This document shows positions 45,041 through 54,780 of a stretch of 64,000 nt of DNA, one piece after another. Source of the DNA: JBBTDV01 sp038042605 (GTDB lineage Bacteria > Bdellovibrionota > UBA1018); NCBI GenBank assembly GCA_964358645.1, contig CAYHPW010000007.1, forward strand, positions 1 through 64,000, in the 5' to 3' direction. A model generated the notes under the pieces. That model saw only the letters and a program-made list of their open reading frames with translations. It was not told the origin of the DNA and made no database searches. Numbering within the stretch: position 1 is the first letter of the stretch; each line of letters begins with the position of its first letter. The position numbers were made by a program, and so were the translations under genes.

Positions 45041-46402
45041 ATGAGCAAGTACAAGGGGAAAAAGGTTCTTATAGTTGGATTTGGTCGTTCCGGCGTTGCT
45101 GTGGCCAAATACATGTCAAAGCAAGGGGCGCGGGTGACCATGACTGACATGAAACAAAAAAATGAGTTGTCTGAATCAGTACGCGCCTGCGCGGATATTA
45201 AAATAGAATATGAACTCGGCAAACATAACAACAAGACATTCCACAACGCCGATCTGATAGTAGTCAGCCCCGGGGTGCCGCTTAATATCAAGCCGTTGGA
45301 AGAAGCACGTGAAAAAAATATCCCAATTACCGGTGAAATTGAACTGGCCGTGAGTTGCATAAAGGAACCGCTGATTGTCGTGACCGGCACTAACGGTAAA
45401 ACCACAACCACCGCGCTTATCGGCGAAATGTTCAAGGCGGATGGGAAAACCGCTTTCGTTGGTGGAAATATCGGAAAACCACTGATTGACTACGTCGTGG
45501 AGGGCAAGAGCGCTAGCGTGGTCATTGCGGAATTATCTAGTTTCCAACTCGATACAACCGAAAAACTTATACCTGCCGTTGCCGTGTTCACGAATATCGA
45601 ACCCGACCATCTGGATAGATACCAGGACATGGTAAACTATATTGCTTCCAAGAAAAAACTGCTCGGCCTTTGCGACAAGAACAGCTTCGTGGTTTTAAAC
45701 CAGGATGACCCGACGGTTGCTGGTTTTTCCGTTGAAACTCCAGGCAAAGTTATGTGGTTCACAAAGCGTGACCCGGAACAAGGCTTTATCGGAGGATATT
45801 ACCGCCAGGATGCACGCAAAATGGTTCTGCACATCACCGCACAGGAAGAGGCATACAACCTAACCGGATTCAAGTTGTTCGGCGAACATAACAAAGAAAA
45901 TTTGATGGCAGCCGCCTGCGCCGCACGTGTGATGGGTGTGGGACCAAAAGCCATCCAGGCTGTCATAGACACGTTCGGCGGAGTCCCGCACAGGCTTGAG
46001 TTCGTCAGGAAAAAAGACGGTGTTTACTTTTTTAATGATTCAAAGGGTACTAACGTGATGAGCGTGAAGCGAAGTCTTGAGGCCTTCCGCAGCAACCCGA
46101 TAATACTGATCGCCGGCGGCAAGGACAAGGGATGTGAATTCACGCCTTTGGTGGATCTTGTAAGACAGAAATGCAAGATGGTGATCCTGGTGGGAGAGGC
46201 GAAGGAAAAGATCAATCGTGCCATCGGGGATTACGCAGAAACTTACCTAGTCGGGACGTTTGAGGAAGGTATTCTTCTGGCCTATCAAAAATCACGTAGT
46301 GGCGATATCATATTGCTGTCACCCGGATGTGCAAGCTATGACATGTTTCGGAATTATGAAGAACGAGGTGACTATTTCAAGAAGATTGTAAACCAGTTGT
46401 GA
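45041..46402 (+). CDS. murD: UDP-MurNAc-L-alanine--D-glutamate ligase
   Basis: Cytoplasmic Mur ligase adding D-glutamate, the second stem residue. 453 residues. The N-terminal nucleotide-sugar domain begins KKVLIVGFGRSGVAVA, the P-loop is GTNGKTTTTALIGE, and NIEPDHLDRY and HRLEFV segments follow. The C-terminal domain includes NDSKGTN. It starts 12 bases after mraY, and its stop overlaps the ftsW GTG by 4 bases. Confidence 0.97.
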   Translation: MSKYKGKKVLIVGFGRSGVAVAKYMSKQGARVTMTDMKQKNELSESVRACADIKIEYELGKHNNKTFHNADLIVVSPGVPLNIKPLEEAREKNIPITGEIELAVSCIKEPLIVVTGTNGKTTTTALIGEMFKADGKTAFVGGNIGKPLIDYVVEGKSASVVIAELSSFQLDTTEKLIPAVAVFTNIEPDHLDRYQDMVNYIASKKKLLGLCDKNSFVVLNQDDPTVAGFSVETPGKVMWFTKRDPEQGFIGGYYRQDARKMVLHITAQEEAYNLTGFKLFGEHNKENLMAAACAARVMGVGPKAIQAVIDTFGGVPHRLEFVRKKDGVYFFNDSKGTNVMSVKRSLEAFRSNPIILIAGGKDKGCEFTPLVDLVRQKCKMVILVGEAKEKINRAIGDYAETYLVGTFEEGILLAYQKSRSGDIILLSPGCASYDMFRNYEERGDYFKKIVNQL

Positions 46403-47622
46403 GGATTCAGCGCTCGTCTTTCAAAGAATTAGGTATTCGCGGGTCGGTAGCGCAGCGGATGGACACCTTGATACTAGTCGGGGTTGTGGCTGCGATGGTC
46501 GCTTTTGGTTTGCTTATGGTATTCAGCTCATCGTTTATTTATGCGCAGGAACGCATGGGGGATGGGTTTGCATTCATTGAAAGGCAAGTGTTTTATGCAA
46601 TTGCCGGAGGCATCGCGCTAGCGGTGTTTAGCCGTGTTGATTACAGGCGTTGGGGTGAATGGGCATTCCCACTCCTGGTACTTTCAACCGTCTTACTGAT
46701 CATCGTTGCGATACCGGGACTCGGAACACGTGTTGGAGGCGCCAGGCGCTGGATTAAGGCCGGGTTTCTCAGCTTCCAGCCGGCGGAACTCGCAAAGTTC
46801 GCCGTTATTTTTTTCACCGCTTTCCAGTTGTTCCGTAAGCAAGGGCGTCTTCACACCATCACTGCCGGTGTTTTATCGCATTTCATCGTTCCGCTGCCTG
46901 CATTGATACTGCTTCTCATACAACCGGACTTCGGCAGCATAGTTATTATTTGCGCTGTGGTTTTCTCACTGCTTTATCTGGCCGGCGTGCCGAAGAGATA
47001 TCTTTTTGCATCGCTGTTTGTGGCAATTATGGTGGGGCTCTGGCTTGTTATGGGCAGCGCTTACAGGAAGGGACGGATGACAGCATTCCTTGACCCATGG
47101 GGTGATCCTGGTGGGAAGGGATTTCAGCTCCTTCAATCGCTTGTGGGCTTGCATGAGGGAGGATTTTTAGGCGTCGGTCTAGGGAACGGGAAGGAAAAAC
47201 TTTTTTATCTCCCCGAAGCACACAACGACTTTATCTTCGCCGTAATCGGCGAAGAGTTGGGGTTCTTGGGCGTATTGGCTGTTGTCGCGGCTTATCTATA
47301 TTTTGTTTACTGCGGACTCAGGATTTCATGGAGATCGATAGGGTTATTCGGAGATTCATTCGGTATGCTGCTTGGCTCCGGGATTACATTATCTATCGGT
47401 GCCCAGGGGCTTATTAATATGGCGGTCGTGCTTGGATTGGTTCCGACAAAAGGGCTGACCCTTCCGTTTATAAGCTATGGCGGATCTGCGCTTGTAGTGG
47501 ATCTAGCGGCGGTTGGGGTTCTTTTAAGTATTGCGAGAGGGCCTGATTGTGCTGAAAAGCAGCATGAAACTGAAAAAATAAAACCATTCAAGGAGTCAAA
47601 CAATGTGGTCGCAAGCCAATAG
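46399..47622 (+). CDS. ftsW: Lipid II polymerase FtsW
   Basis: SEDS-family glycosyltransferase that works with FtsI at the septum. 407 residues, about ten helices. Family marks are FSSSFIYAQ, SFQPAELAKFAVIFF, the functional loop PEAHNDFIFAVIGEELGF and VPTKGLTLPFISYGGSA. The start is GTG overlapping the murD stop by 4 bases (GTGA). The C terminus is a soluble tail. The gene overlaps murG by 20 bases. Confidence 0.97.
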   Translation: MRIQRSSFKELGIRGSVAQRMDTLILVGVVAAMVAFGLLMVFSSSFIYAQERMGDGFAFIERQVFYAIAGGIALAVFSRVDYRRWGEWAFPLLVLSTVLLIIVAIPGLGTRVGGARRWIKAGFLSFQPAELAKFAVIFFTAFQLFRKQGRLHTITAGVLSHFIVPLPALILLLIQPDFGSIVIICAVVFSLLYLAGVPKRYLFASLFVAIMVGLWLVMGSAYRKGRMTAFLDPWGDPGGKGFQLLQSLVGLHEGGFLGVGLGNGKEKLFYLPEAHNDFIFAVIGEELGFLGVLAVVAAYLYFVYCGLRISWRSIGLFGDSFGMLLGSGITLSIGAQGLINMAVVLGLVPTKGLTLPFISYGGSALVVDLAAVGVLLSIARGPDCAEKQHETEKIKPFKESNNVVASQ

Positions 47623-48730
47623 TAAGTGTTCACTGATGATAGCAGGTGGAGGCACCGGTGGACATGTGCTGGCAGGAGTGGCGATAGCCGATGCCTGGAA
47701 AACAAAGTTCGGGCGTTCCGCCAGGATCATGTTTGTTGGAGCACAAGGTGGAATCGAGAAAACACTCGTGCCGCGCGCCGGTTACAAGCTTTCACTTTTG
47801 AAGCTGGGTGCCTTGAAAGGTGTAGGAATACGTCGCCAGATCAAAACCATTGTGTGGCTACCATTGGCCTTCGTGCGTTCTATATGGATTATTCTGCGTT
47901 TCAGGCCAGCGGCGGTTGTTGGCGTTGGAGGATATGCATCAGGCCCTCTTGTGCTTGCAGCTTGTTTTTTCAAGTTTTCATTCATCTTAAAATGCAAAAC
48001 AGCCATATTGGAGCAAAACAGTGTTCCAGGCTTTACAAACCGTCTTTTAGGCAAAGTTGTGCAACATATTTTCTGTGCTTTTCCAGGGAGCGCGGATGGT
48101 TTTTCTGGCGGCCGCGCAACAATTACCGGCAATCCTGTCAGATCTTCCATAACAAGAATGCCACCAGCATCCAGGGATCCATTTACCATTCTTGTTTTTG
48201 GGGGCAGCCAGGGCTCTGTTCCGATTAATACGATGGTTATCAATTCGTTTCCGTTTCTGAAAGACATACTCGGAAACATAAAATTCATACATCAGACAGG
48301 TGAAAAGGATTATGACCGGGTTTTGGCAGCACACCTGGATGCGGGGACAAATGCCCGCGTGGAAAAATTTATTTATGATATGCCAGCAGCTTACCAGGGC
48401 GCTTCGCTGGTGATTTGCCGTGCCGGTTCCTCGACTTTGGCTGAAATCGCGGCTGTAGGTCGTGCGACGATTCTTATTCCGTTTCCGGAGGCGTCCGATG
48501 AGCATCAGCGAAAAAATGCCGAAGTATTCGCTGAGGCCGGGGCAGCCAAGTTATTACCGCAATCCATTGAAACAGCCACCCCAGCATCAGGAGGCAATGC
48601 CTTGGCAGCGCTGGTAAGAGAGCTTAAACAAGACGTATCGCAGATAGAGAAGATGGAACATGCCGTGATAAGATTTTACAGGCCTGAAGCGGCGGTTGGT
48701 ATCGTTAACACCATGATAGCGGCGGAATAA
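47603..48730 (+). CDS. murG: UDP-GlcNAc:lipid I GlcNAc transferase
   Basis: Peripheral GT28 enzyme on the inner face of the membrane that converts lipid I to lipid II. 375 residues. The N-terminal loop GGGTGGHVLAGVAIA, VGVGGYASGPLVLAA, EQNSVPGFTNR, FGGSQGS and CRAGSSTLAEIAA are all classic. The ATG at 47603 follows AAGGAG at about 47590. It lies in the canonical position between ftsW and murC. Confidence 0.97.
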   Translation: MWSQANSKCSLMIAGGGTGGHVLAGVAIADAWKTKFGRSARIMFVGAQGGIEKTLVPRAGYKLSLLKLGALKGVGIRRQIKTIVWLPLAFVRSIWIILRFRPAAVVGVGGYASGPLVLAACFFKFSFILKCKTAILEQNSVPGFTNRLLGKVVQHIFCAFPGSADGFSGGRATITGNPVRSSITRMPPASRDPFTILVFGGSQGSVPINTMVINSFPFLKDILGNIKFIHQTGEKDYDRVLAAHLDAGTNARVEKFIYDMPAAYQGASLVICRAGSSTLAEIAAVGRATILIPFPEASDEHQRKNAEVFAEAGAAKLLPQSIETATPASGGNALAALVRELKQDVSQIEKMEHAVIRFYRPEAAVGIVNTMIAAE

Positions 48731-48738
48731 GAAGGCTT

Positions 48739-50169
48739 ATGCGGAAAAAAGAAGACACCAGATTGCATTTTGTAGGCATAGGAGGCATTGGGATGAGCGG
48801 CATAGCCGAGGTGTTTCTTAACCAAGGCTATAAAGTCAGCGGCTCGGATTTGCAAGAAAGTGATATCACCAAACGGCTTGAGGAACTCGGTGGCGACATT
48901 TTCATAGGGCATAGGCCGGAAAATATTAATAACGCAGACGTAGTTGTTGTTTCGTCTGCCGTCAAACCTGGCAACCTTGAAGTTCAGGAAGCAAAACGGC
49001 TAAGGATACCAGTGATCCCGAGAGCCGAAATGCTCGGCGAACTAATGCGCGGTAAAATCGGGATCGCCATTGCCGGCACTCATGGGAAGACTACCACCAC
49101 TTCAATGCTGGGCTCAGTGCTCACACACGCCGGTCTTGATCCAACGCTTGTCATCGGCGGGAAGGTTGATTCTCTAGGTGGCAATGCAAAACTTGGGCAG
49201 GGCAGATATGTCGTTGCAGAAGCGGACGAAAGCGACGGCTCTTTCTTGCACTTGCCAGCGACATGCGCGGTTGTCACCAACATAGATAATGATCACCTGG
49301 ATCATTTCGGAAGTTTGTCAGCGCTAGAAGATGCATTCGTTGATTTCCTTGGGAAGTTGCCTTTTTATGGATTTGCCGCTGTCTGTGCGGAAGATATCGG
49401 TGTACGTCACTGCCTTGGCCGTATCACCAAGCCGTTTATCACCTATGGTTTTTCTGGTGAATGTGATTTTTCAGCTTCAAACGTGGTTCTTGGAAAACTT
49501 GGCTCAAGCTTTGATCTCCTGCGTAAAGGCGTCGGACATAGCAGTCCAGTTAAGCTTGGCAGGATAGAACTTAATGTGCCAGGAAACCATAACGTTCTGA
49601 ATGCACTTGCTGCTGCAACAATCGGGACCAAGCTGGATGTTTCTTTTCCGGCCATAGCTGCAGCGCTTGCGCAGTTTAAAGGCGTTAGAAGACGTTTTGA
49701 AATCCGCTGGATGAGTCCGGAGATGAGCCCTGATAAGCGTTCAGTAATAGTGGATGATTATGGCCATCATCCAACAGAAATTATGGCCACACTTGCTGCT
49801 GCAAAGATTTTTTGGCCAGGAAGGATCATAACGGTTTTCCAGCCACACCGCTATTCCCGCACCCTGCATTGTCGTGATGGTTTCCTCACCGCATTTCATA
49901 ACAGTGATGTAGTGATTGTGACCGATATTTATGCGGCTGGTGAGGATCCGATAGAAGGCGTCAATGCAAAATCGCTAGTATCCATGATCCGCCAACTTTC
50001 AAGAGCGCAGCAAAAAATCATCCATGTGGATGATATAGCAATGGCCAAGGAAGCCGTGCTTAAGGAATTCCAGCCTGGGGATATGGTGCTTTGCCTTGGA
50101 GCCGGTTCGATCACAAAACTAGCTGACCAGCTTGTAACGCCGTTACGGAGTCATAAAAATGAACATTGA
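48739..50169 (+). CDS. murC: UDP-MurNAc--L-alanine ligase
   Basis: Cytoplasmic Mur ligase adding L-alanine, the first stem residue. 476 residues. The N terminus HFVGIGGIGMSGIAEVFLNQGY is diagnostic, the P-loop is GTHGKTTTTSMLGSV, and EADESDGSF, NIDNDHLDHFG and VDDYGHHPTEI follow. It starts 8 bases after murG and overlaps murB by 11 bases. Confidence 0.97.
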   Translation: MRKKEDTRLHFVGIGGIGMSGIAEVFLNQGYKVSGSDLQESDITKRLEELGGDIFIGHRPENINNADVVVVSSAVKPGNLEVQEAKRLRIPVIPRAEMLGELMRGKIGIAIAGTHGKTTTTSMLGSVLTHAGLDPTLVIGGKVDSLGGNAKLGQGRYVVAEADESDGSFLHLPATCAVVTNIDNDHLDHFGSLSALEDAFVDFLGKLPFYGFAAVCAEDIGVRHCLGRITKPFITYGFSGECDFSASNVVLGKLGSSFDLLRKGVGHSSPVKLGRIELNVPGNHNVLNALAAATIGTKLDVSFPAIAAALAQFKGVRRRFEIRWMSPEMSPDKRSVIVDDYGHHPTEIMATLAAAKIFWPGRIITVFQPHRYSRTLHCRDGFLTAFHNSDVVIVTDIYAAGEDPIEGVNAKSLVSMIRQLSRAQQKIIHVDDIAMAKEAVLKEFQPGDMVLCLGAGSITKLADQLVTPLRSHKNEH

Positions 50170-51094
50170 TAATGCAAATGCAGTTAAATGGTTCCGTTCG
50201 AATTCTTCTGATTTTTCAGGGCAGCTTTTCTTCAGCGAGCCGCTTTCAAAACACACATTTTATCGCATCGGCGGCCCAGCATCGGTCTTTGCCGCACCCA
50301 CGAAGGAGGAGGATCTTCGCTGGCTATCAAACGGGGTTAAAGAGACAGGCATCCCTGTTTTTATACTTGGTGCCGGGTCGAATATTTTAGCTCCGGACGA
50401 AGGATTCCAGGGACTGGTAGTGAGAACAAACCGTCTTAATCTTGAAATCTCTGGACATAAGGAATCGGAATTAAGAGTTGGCGGCAGCGTGGCGGTTTCA
50501 ACGCTGATAAGAAAGATGATCCAGGACGGATACGGTGGGCTTGAATTTCTGGCTGGTATTCCTGGTTCGATCGGTGGTGCTATTGCGATGAACGCGGGGA
50601 CGAAGCGTGGCGAAGTGAAGGATCGCCTGCTTAGGGTTGAAGTGATTGTATTAAGCCCAGAATATAAAGACCGCCTTTGTTTTGAGAAAAAGGATTTGTG
50701 TTTTGAATACAGGAAAAACATGTTTCTCCCATACGCCTCCATTATCTGGAGTGCGGATTGGAGCGTTTATCGCCAAGATCCTGCTGCTATCAAGAAAAAT
50801 ATCGATGATATATTATCCAGGCGCAAAGTAATCCAGCCTTTGGATTCCCCGTCTTGTGGAAGTATTTTTAAAAATCCGCAAGGCAGCGGTGTCCTGGCCT
50901 GGCAAGTGATTGACCGCATTGGGTTGCGTGGCCATAGGATCGGTGATGCGGCTTTTGCGCAAAAGCATTGCAACTTCATCATTAATCTTGGAGGAGCCAA
51001 GGCAGCAGACGTGCGAGCATTGATAGACTTGGCTAAGGAAAAGGCAAAACAAGATCTCGGCATCACGCTTGAAACAGAAGTCATACTTCTTTAA
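50159..51094 (+). CDS. murB: UDP-N-acetylenolpyruvoylglucosamine reductase
   Basis: FAD-dependent cytoplasmic enzyme that makes UDP-MurNAc. 311 residues. FAD-binding segments are FYRIGGPASVF, LGAGSNILAPDEGFQG and GIPGSIGGAIAMNAG. The Ser proton donor is in SCGSIFKNP, and the last conserved Glu lies in LETEVILL at the C terminus. The length and spacing fit the short type II enzymes. It ends 3 bases from the convergent M16 gene end, with no terminator between. Confidence 0.96.
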   Translation: MNIDNANAVKWFRSNSSDFSGQLFFSEPLSKHTFYRIGGPASVFAAPTKEEDLRWLSNGVKETGIPVFILGAGSNILAPDEGFQGLVVRTNRLNLEISGHKESELRVGGSVAVSTLIRKMIQDGYGGLEFLAGIPGSIGGAIAMNAGTKRGEVKDRLLRVEVIVLSPEYKDRLCFEKKDLCFEYRKNMFLPYASIIWSADWSVYRQDPAAIKKNIDDILSRRKVIQPLDSPSCGSIFKNPQGSGVLAWQVIDRIGLRGHRIGDAAFAQKHCNFIINLGGAKAADVRALIDLAKEKAKQDLGITLETEVILL

Positions 51095-51097
51095 CAG

Positions 51098-52459
51098 CTA
51101 CTCAGCCGTATAAGGCCAGATCTCTATTTTTTCAGCTGCTACACCAGCGGCTTTTAATAACGCGTCTTTAATATCTTTTGCAGTACACAGCACTGATATG
51201 GCGAGACTTTCTGGTTTAAAGAAATGTTTAATCGTTGAGTTAACGTCGCTTAATTGCACTTTTTGAAGTTCTGGCCCATACGACTTCATAAAACCATCAG
51301 GAAGATCAAGCGTTCGCTCCAGGAGTTTGTTTTCAACGCGCTTTTTGGGCGTATTAAATAAAAATCCCGCGCTGTTGATCAGGCTTTTTTTCGCAAAAGC
51401 AAACTCTTCTTGTGAAATGCCTTTTTCACGCAGCTCTTCGATCATTTTTAAAGTATGTGCGAGAGCATTTGGTGTATCCTTTGCGGCCGGGAACAGGTGC
51501 ACCTGCCATGAACGTGGCTGGCGTCCATGCCTGAAAAAACTGTTGGCGCCATAGCTCCACCCGCGTTTAACTCTGATTTCAACCATCAGCCTTGCGGAAA
51601 ATGATCCGCCACCGAATGCGTGGTTCCCCAGATATAACGGGAAGAACATCGGGTCGGTCATGCGAACGCCGACTTGGCCCAAGTTGATCTGTGTCTGTGT
51701 TCTCTCTGGTTTGTCAATGAGTTGCAGGCGCTTTGAGTTTGAATCTATAGGTTTACTGACAAGTATTGAGGCGATTGATTTATCAGGAGGTGACGGTCGT
51801 TCATTTGCGATTTTTGCAGCCCATAGATCTATTTGATTGGCGGCGGTATCGCCGCTACCAATCACGAGCAGCAGCTGGTCGTGTATTATCCTGTTGTAAT
51901 GTGCCAGTAATTGCTGGCGTGTGATGGATTGCACATCTTTAATTTTGCCAAGAACGGGTTTTCCGTATGGGTGTGTGCCAAACATGAACTGTGTAAATCT
52001 ACGCATGGCGAGCGCCGAGTCTCGTCCACGTTCCTCCATGATCGAGGATATTATCTCTGACTTCAGCTTGCGTATCTCATTTTCAGGGAAACTCGGACTG
52101 GTTATGATCTCACCGGTTATTTCAAGAAAACGGTTTAATTGAGACGCCAGCACGGCTCCGCGCAGGATAAGGGCTTCTGCGCGTGTTTCGACTTCAAGCG
52201 TGGCGCCGATTTGGTCAAGCGCGATATCAATTTGTTCTTTGTTTCGTTTAGTGGTGCCCCTTAGCAGCATTTCACCAAGAAAATTAGTAAGGCCAGATTT
52301 GCCTTCCAGGTCGGTTACAGCGCCTGCTTTCACGGCGATATTTAAATATACGATCGGCAGACTTTGGTCGGTCTCAAAGGCCACTTCTATAGCTGATGTG
52401 TATGCTGGACTGATAAGAATGGCGATAAACAGTGAGGTTAAACTGAGGTGTTTTTTCAT
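51098..52459 (-). CDS. M16 family peptidase-like protein lacking the HxxEH zinc motif
   Basis: A 453-residue exported protein (signal peptide residues 1-23, ending YTSA). The M16 fold is clear (NIAVKAGAVTDLEGKSGLTNFLGEMLLRGT, SFSARLMVEIRVKRGWSYGANS with the R/Y pair). Where active members carry HxxEH, this one reads NFLGEML, so zinc binding is lost. Such subunits are known to pair with an active M16 partner. That partner is encoded directly upstream and overlaps its start by 4 bases. Substrate is unknown. Confidence 0.9.
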   Translation of the reverse strand: MKKHLSLTSLFIAILISPAYTSAIEVAFETDQSLPIVYLNIAVKAGAVTDLEGKSGLTNFLGEMLLRGTTKRNKEQIDIALDQIGATLEVETRAEALILRGAVLASQLNRFLEITGEIITSPSFPENEIRKLKSEIISSIMEERGRDSALAMRRFTQFMFGTHPYGKPVLGKIKDVQSITRQQLLAHYNRIIHDQLLLVIGSGDTAANQIDLWAAKIANERPSPPDKSIASILVSKPIDSNSKRLQLIDKPERTQTQINLGQVGVRMTDPMFFPLYLGNHAFGGGSFSARLMVEIRVKRGWSYGANSFFRHGRQPRSWQVHLFPAAKDTPNALAHTLKMIEELREKGISQEEFAFAKKSLINSAGFLFNTPKKRVENKLLERTLDLPDGFMKSYGPELQKVQLSDVNSTIKHFFKPESLAISVLCTAKDIKDALLKAAGVAAEKIEIWPYTAE

Positions 52460-53856
52460 TTGTTTTTTTCCTCCTCGCCCTTAACGCCGGTTATTACAAC
52501 CCTTTGCGTTTGGTCGAAGTATCTTTTTATAATAAATTGCAGATCGGCTGCGCTAACGGACTGGATTCTTTTTTGTTGCTCAAGACCGAGTTCAAAACCG
52601 TTTGCAATCGATTCATAATGGCCTATGAAGTAAGCCCTTTCATTGTTCCCATCCAGATTTTCAAAAAAATTGAAATTAACCCGGTTTTTTGCGCGTTCTA
52701 GCTCCTGTTGTGGAACTGTTTCTTTAGAAAGCCTTTCAAATGTTCTGAGTATGACGCTCTCGGCTTCCGTTGCTTTTTTGTTTTTTTGCATATTCGCACT
52801 GATGACGAAAAGAGAAGGATCCCTGTCTTCCATGCCATATGATTCGACGGATGAGGCTATCCCGGTGCTGACTAGCGCACGGTACAACCTGCTGCTCTTG
52901 CCCCCGGTTAAAACCATTTGAAGGACATTAATTGCCGGTATGTCGTCGTGACTGACTTCGGGGACATGATATCCCATGAGTAGTTTTTCGACCTGTATTT
53001 TAAGTTTAAGCTGTTGCCTTCGTACATTTTTCTGAAGTGGTTCTGGCTCGACCTTTGTTGGCGTGGCCGGCTGTGGCTCCAACGCTCCGTAATACTTAGC
53101 GACTGTTCTTGCGACGTTCGCCGGGACGACATCACCGGTTACTATTATGACCGCATTGTTCGGGTTGTAATGTGCTTTATAAAAATCCAGTGCATCTTTT
53201 GCGGTCATCCTGTCGAGGTCTTCCTGATATCCTATGACCGGCCAATGGTATGAGTGCGTGGTGAAGGCCAAACCAAAAATTTCCTGGTACATTAATCCGT
53301 CCGGGTTGTTTTCATTGCGGTAGCGCCGCTCGTTTTGCACGACCTCCCGTTCTGTTTTAAAGGCTTGCTCATTGATAACAAGATTGACCATTCTCTCAGC
53401 CTCAAGTCGTGCGATGAGATCGAGTTTTTCGCTCGGCAGTTCCTGGATATATGCTGTATAATCCCTGCTGGTGAAGGCGTTTTCACCTTCAACCCCTTCG
53501 CTTTCTAGGATTTTATCAAATTCACCGTCTTTAAGGTTTTTTGTTTCCTTAAACATCATGTGTTCAAAAAGATGGGCTAGACCGGTATAGCCTTTTTTTT
53601 CATCGCGTGATCCGACACGAAACCATGTCTGATAAGCAAAAGTCGGCGACGAATGATCCTCAATGACCAGAAGGCGAAGCCCGTTCTTGAATAAGTAACG
53701 GTTCACCTCATAGGAGCCTACCAGTGGGGTCACTGATTTTTCAGTGACCAAGGGGAGTTCTTGTTCGCCCTTTATTCCTTTTGTCGCGCAATCCGTACAT
53801 ACGAATATTGTTAATATGGCTGATATGACAATAAGACATTTATTGAACAATTTCAT
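52456..53856 (-). CDS. M16 family zinc metallopeptidase
   Basis: A 466-residue exported peptidase, the active half of the pair. A signal sequence covers residues 1-20, with a Cys cluster (FVCTDCA) that could be a weak lipobox. The inverted zinc motif is HLFEH at about residues 95-99, and the distal zinc Glu is in the EREVVQNERR region. The C-terminal part has SSRLYRALV. The family clears peptides and signal sequences in the periplasm or envelope. The ATG at 53856 is used; a GTG 6 bases upstream is possible. This pair lies reversed between murB and ftsQ, where ddl is often found. Confidence 0.92.
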   Translation of the reverse strand: MKLFNKCLIVISAILTIFVCTDCATKGIKGEQELPLVTEKSVTPLVGSYEVNRYLFKNGLRLLVIEDHSSPTFAYQTWFRVGSRDEKKGYTGLAHLFEHMMFKETKNLKDGEFDKILESEGVEGENAFTSRDYTAYIQELPSEKLDLIARLEAERMVNLVINEQAFKTEREVVQNERRYRNENNPDGLMYQEIFGLAFTTHSYHWPVIGYQEDLDRMTAKDALDFYKAHYNPNNAVIIVTGDVVPANVARTVAKYYGALEPQPATPTKVEPEPLQKNVRRQQLKLKIQVEKLLMGYHVPEVSHDDIPAINVLQMVLTGGKSSRLYRALVSTGIASSVESYGMEDRDPSLFVISANMQKNKKATEAESVILRTFERLSKETVPQQELERAKNRVNFNFFENLDGNNERAYFIGHYESIANGFELGLEQQKRIQSVSAADLQFIIKRYFDQTQRVVITGVKGEEEKNK

Positions 53857-53928
53857 GTCCACACCTAATCACATAAACCATTATAAGGGCAAGACGTAGA
53901 CTGAATTTGATGCTAGAATTTTCATGGA

Positions 53929-54711
53929 ATGGCTATCACCAAAAAGGTTATTATTATAATTTTTTGTTTTGTGGCGATATCCACTGGGGCATGGGCTGTG
54001 TATTCCGTTTTCAATTCCCCTCTTTTTTCACTCCAGGTGCTCGAAGTTGCGGAACTCCCACCGGATGCACCGATGGACTCGCGCGCTATAACGGATCTAG
54101 CTGCTTTGCCACTTGGTGCCGTCAGCCTTTTCAAGGTTGACCTCAAAATGATTGAACAACGCATGCTTGAAAATTCATGGATTCAGCAGGTCCGGCTGGA
54201 AAAAAAATTCCCTCAAACACTTTCCATGTCTGTCGAGTTCAGACAGCCTGTCGCCTTTTTCCAGACAGGCAGTGGTGATGTGTCATATGTGGACATCGAT
54301 GGCAAAATATTCGGAAGGCTTCGTCTCAATTCTTACACCGACCTACCCTTCATAAGCGGAATAGTGGTGGATGATAAAGAAAAAATAAAAACCGCACTTG
54401 AAATCCTGCATGGATTGGAAAAAAATCTTGATAAGATGTCCCGCATTTCAAATGTGGTATGGGATGGACAGCTTGGTTTCAGGGCACTTGTCATTTACCC
54501 TTTTTATGGAGCAAAAGGAAAAAGCTCTGATCAGGTACTATTCGGGCGTGCATTCGTCGAACTTGGCCCGGAAAACTTTGTATTTAAAGACGCGCAATTC
54601 AAAAAAATTACAGCCGTTATCTCATATCTGAGCACCCATAGGATTTCCGCGCAAAGGATCTGGGCTGACGCTGAAAAAAAAATAGTTGTCAAAACAGCTC
54701 GAAGTTCTTAG
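53929..54711 (+). CDS. ftsQ: Cell division protein FtsQ
   Basis: Bitopic divisome protein of 260 residues. A cytoplasmic start is followed by one helix (residues 6-26), then the POTRA domain (LFSLQVLEVAELPPDAPMDSRAI through MLENSWIQQVRLEKKFPQTLSMSVEFRQP) and the beta domain (YVDIDGKIF). The pattern is typical of FtsQ/DivIB even though overall conservation is low. It lies before ftsA as in most dcw clusters, and it is divergent from the M16 pair, so its promoter must be in the 72-base gap or close to it. Confidence 0.9.
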   Translation: MAITKKVIIIIFCFVAISTGAWAVYSVFNSPLFSLQVLEVAELPPDAPMDSRAITDLAALPLGAVSLFKVDLKMIEQRMLENSWIQQVRLEKKFPQTLSMSVEFRQPVAFFQTGSGDVSYVDIDGKIFGRLRLNSYTDLPFISGIVVDDKEKIKTALEILHGLEKNLDKMSRISNVVWDGQLGFRALVIYPFYGAKGKSSDQVLFGRAFVELGPENFVFKDAQFKKITAVISYLSTHRISAQRIWADAEKKIVVKTARSS

Positions 54712-54780
54712 AATCCCTTATAGGTATTTTTTACCTGCTGAGCTAGGTGCTCACAGAGTCCCATGGGAGGGATTCGACGC

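Noticed and set aside
47626..48228. 200-codon open frame in another frame of murG
   Set aside because: The product is rich in Arg, Cys and Trp, unlike a real protein, and murG in the main frame is unmistakable.
51098..52459. M16 gene without HxxEH considered as a pseudogene
   Set aside because: The frame is full length, has a signal peptide, keeps the R/Y segment, and is coupled to an active partner, as known for heterodimeric M16 proteins.
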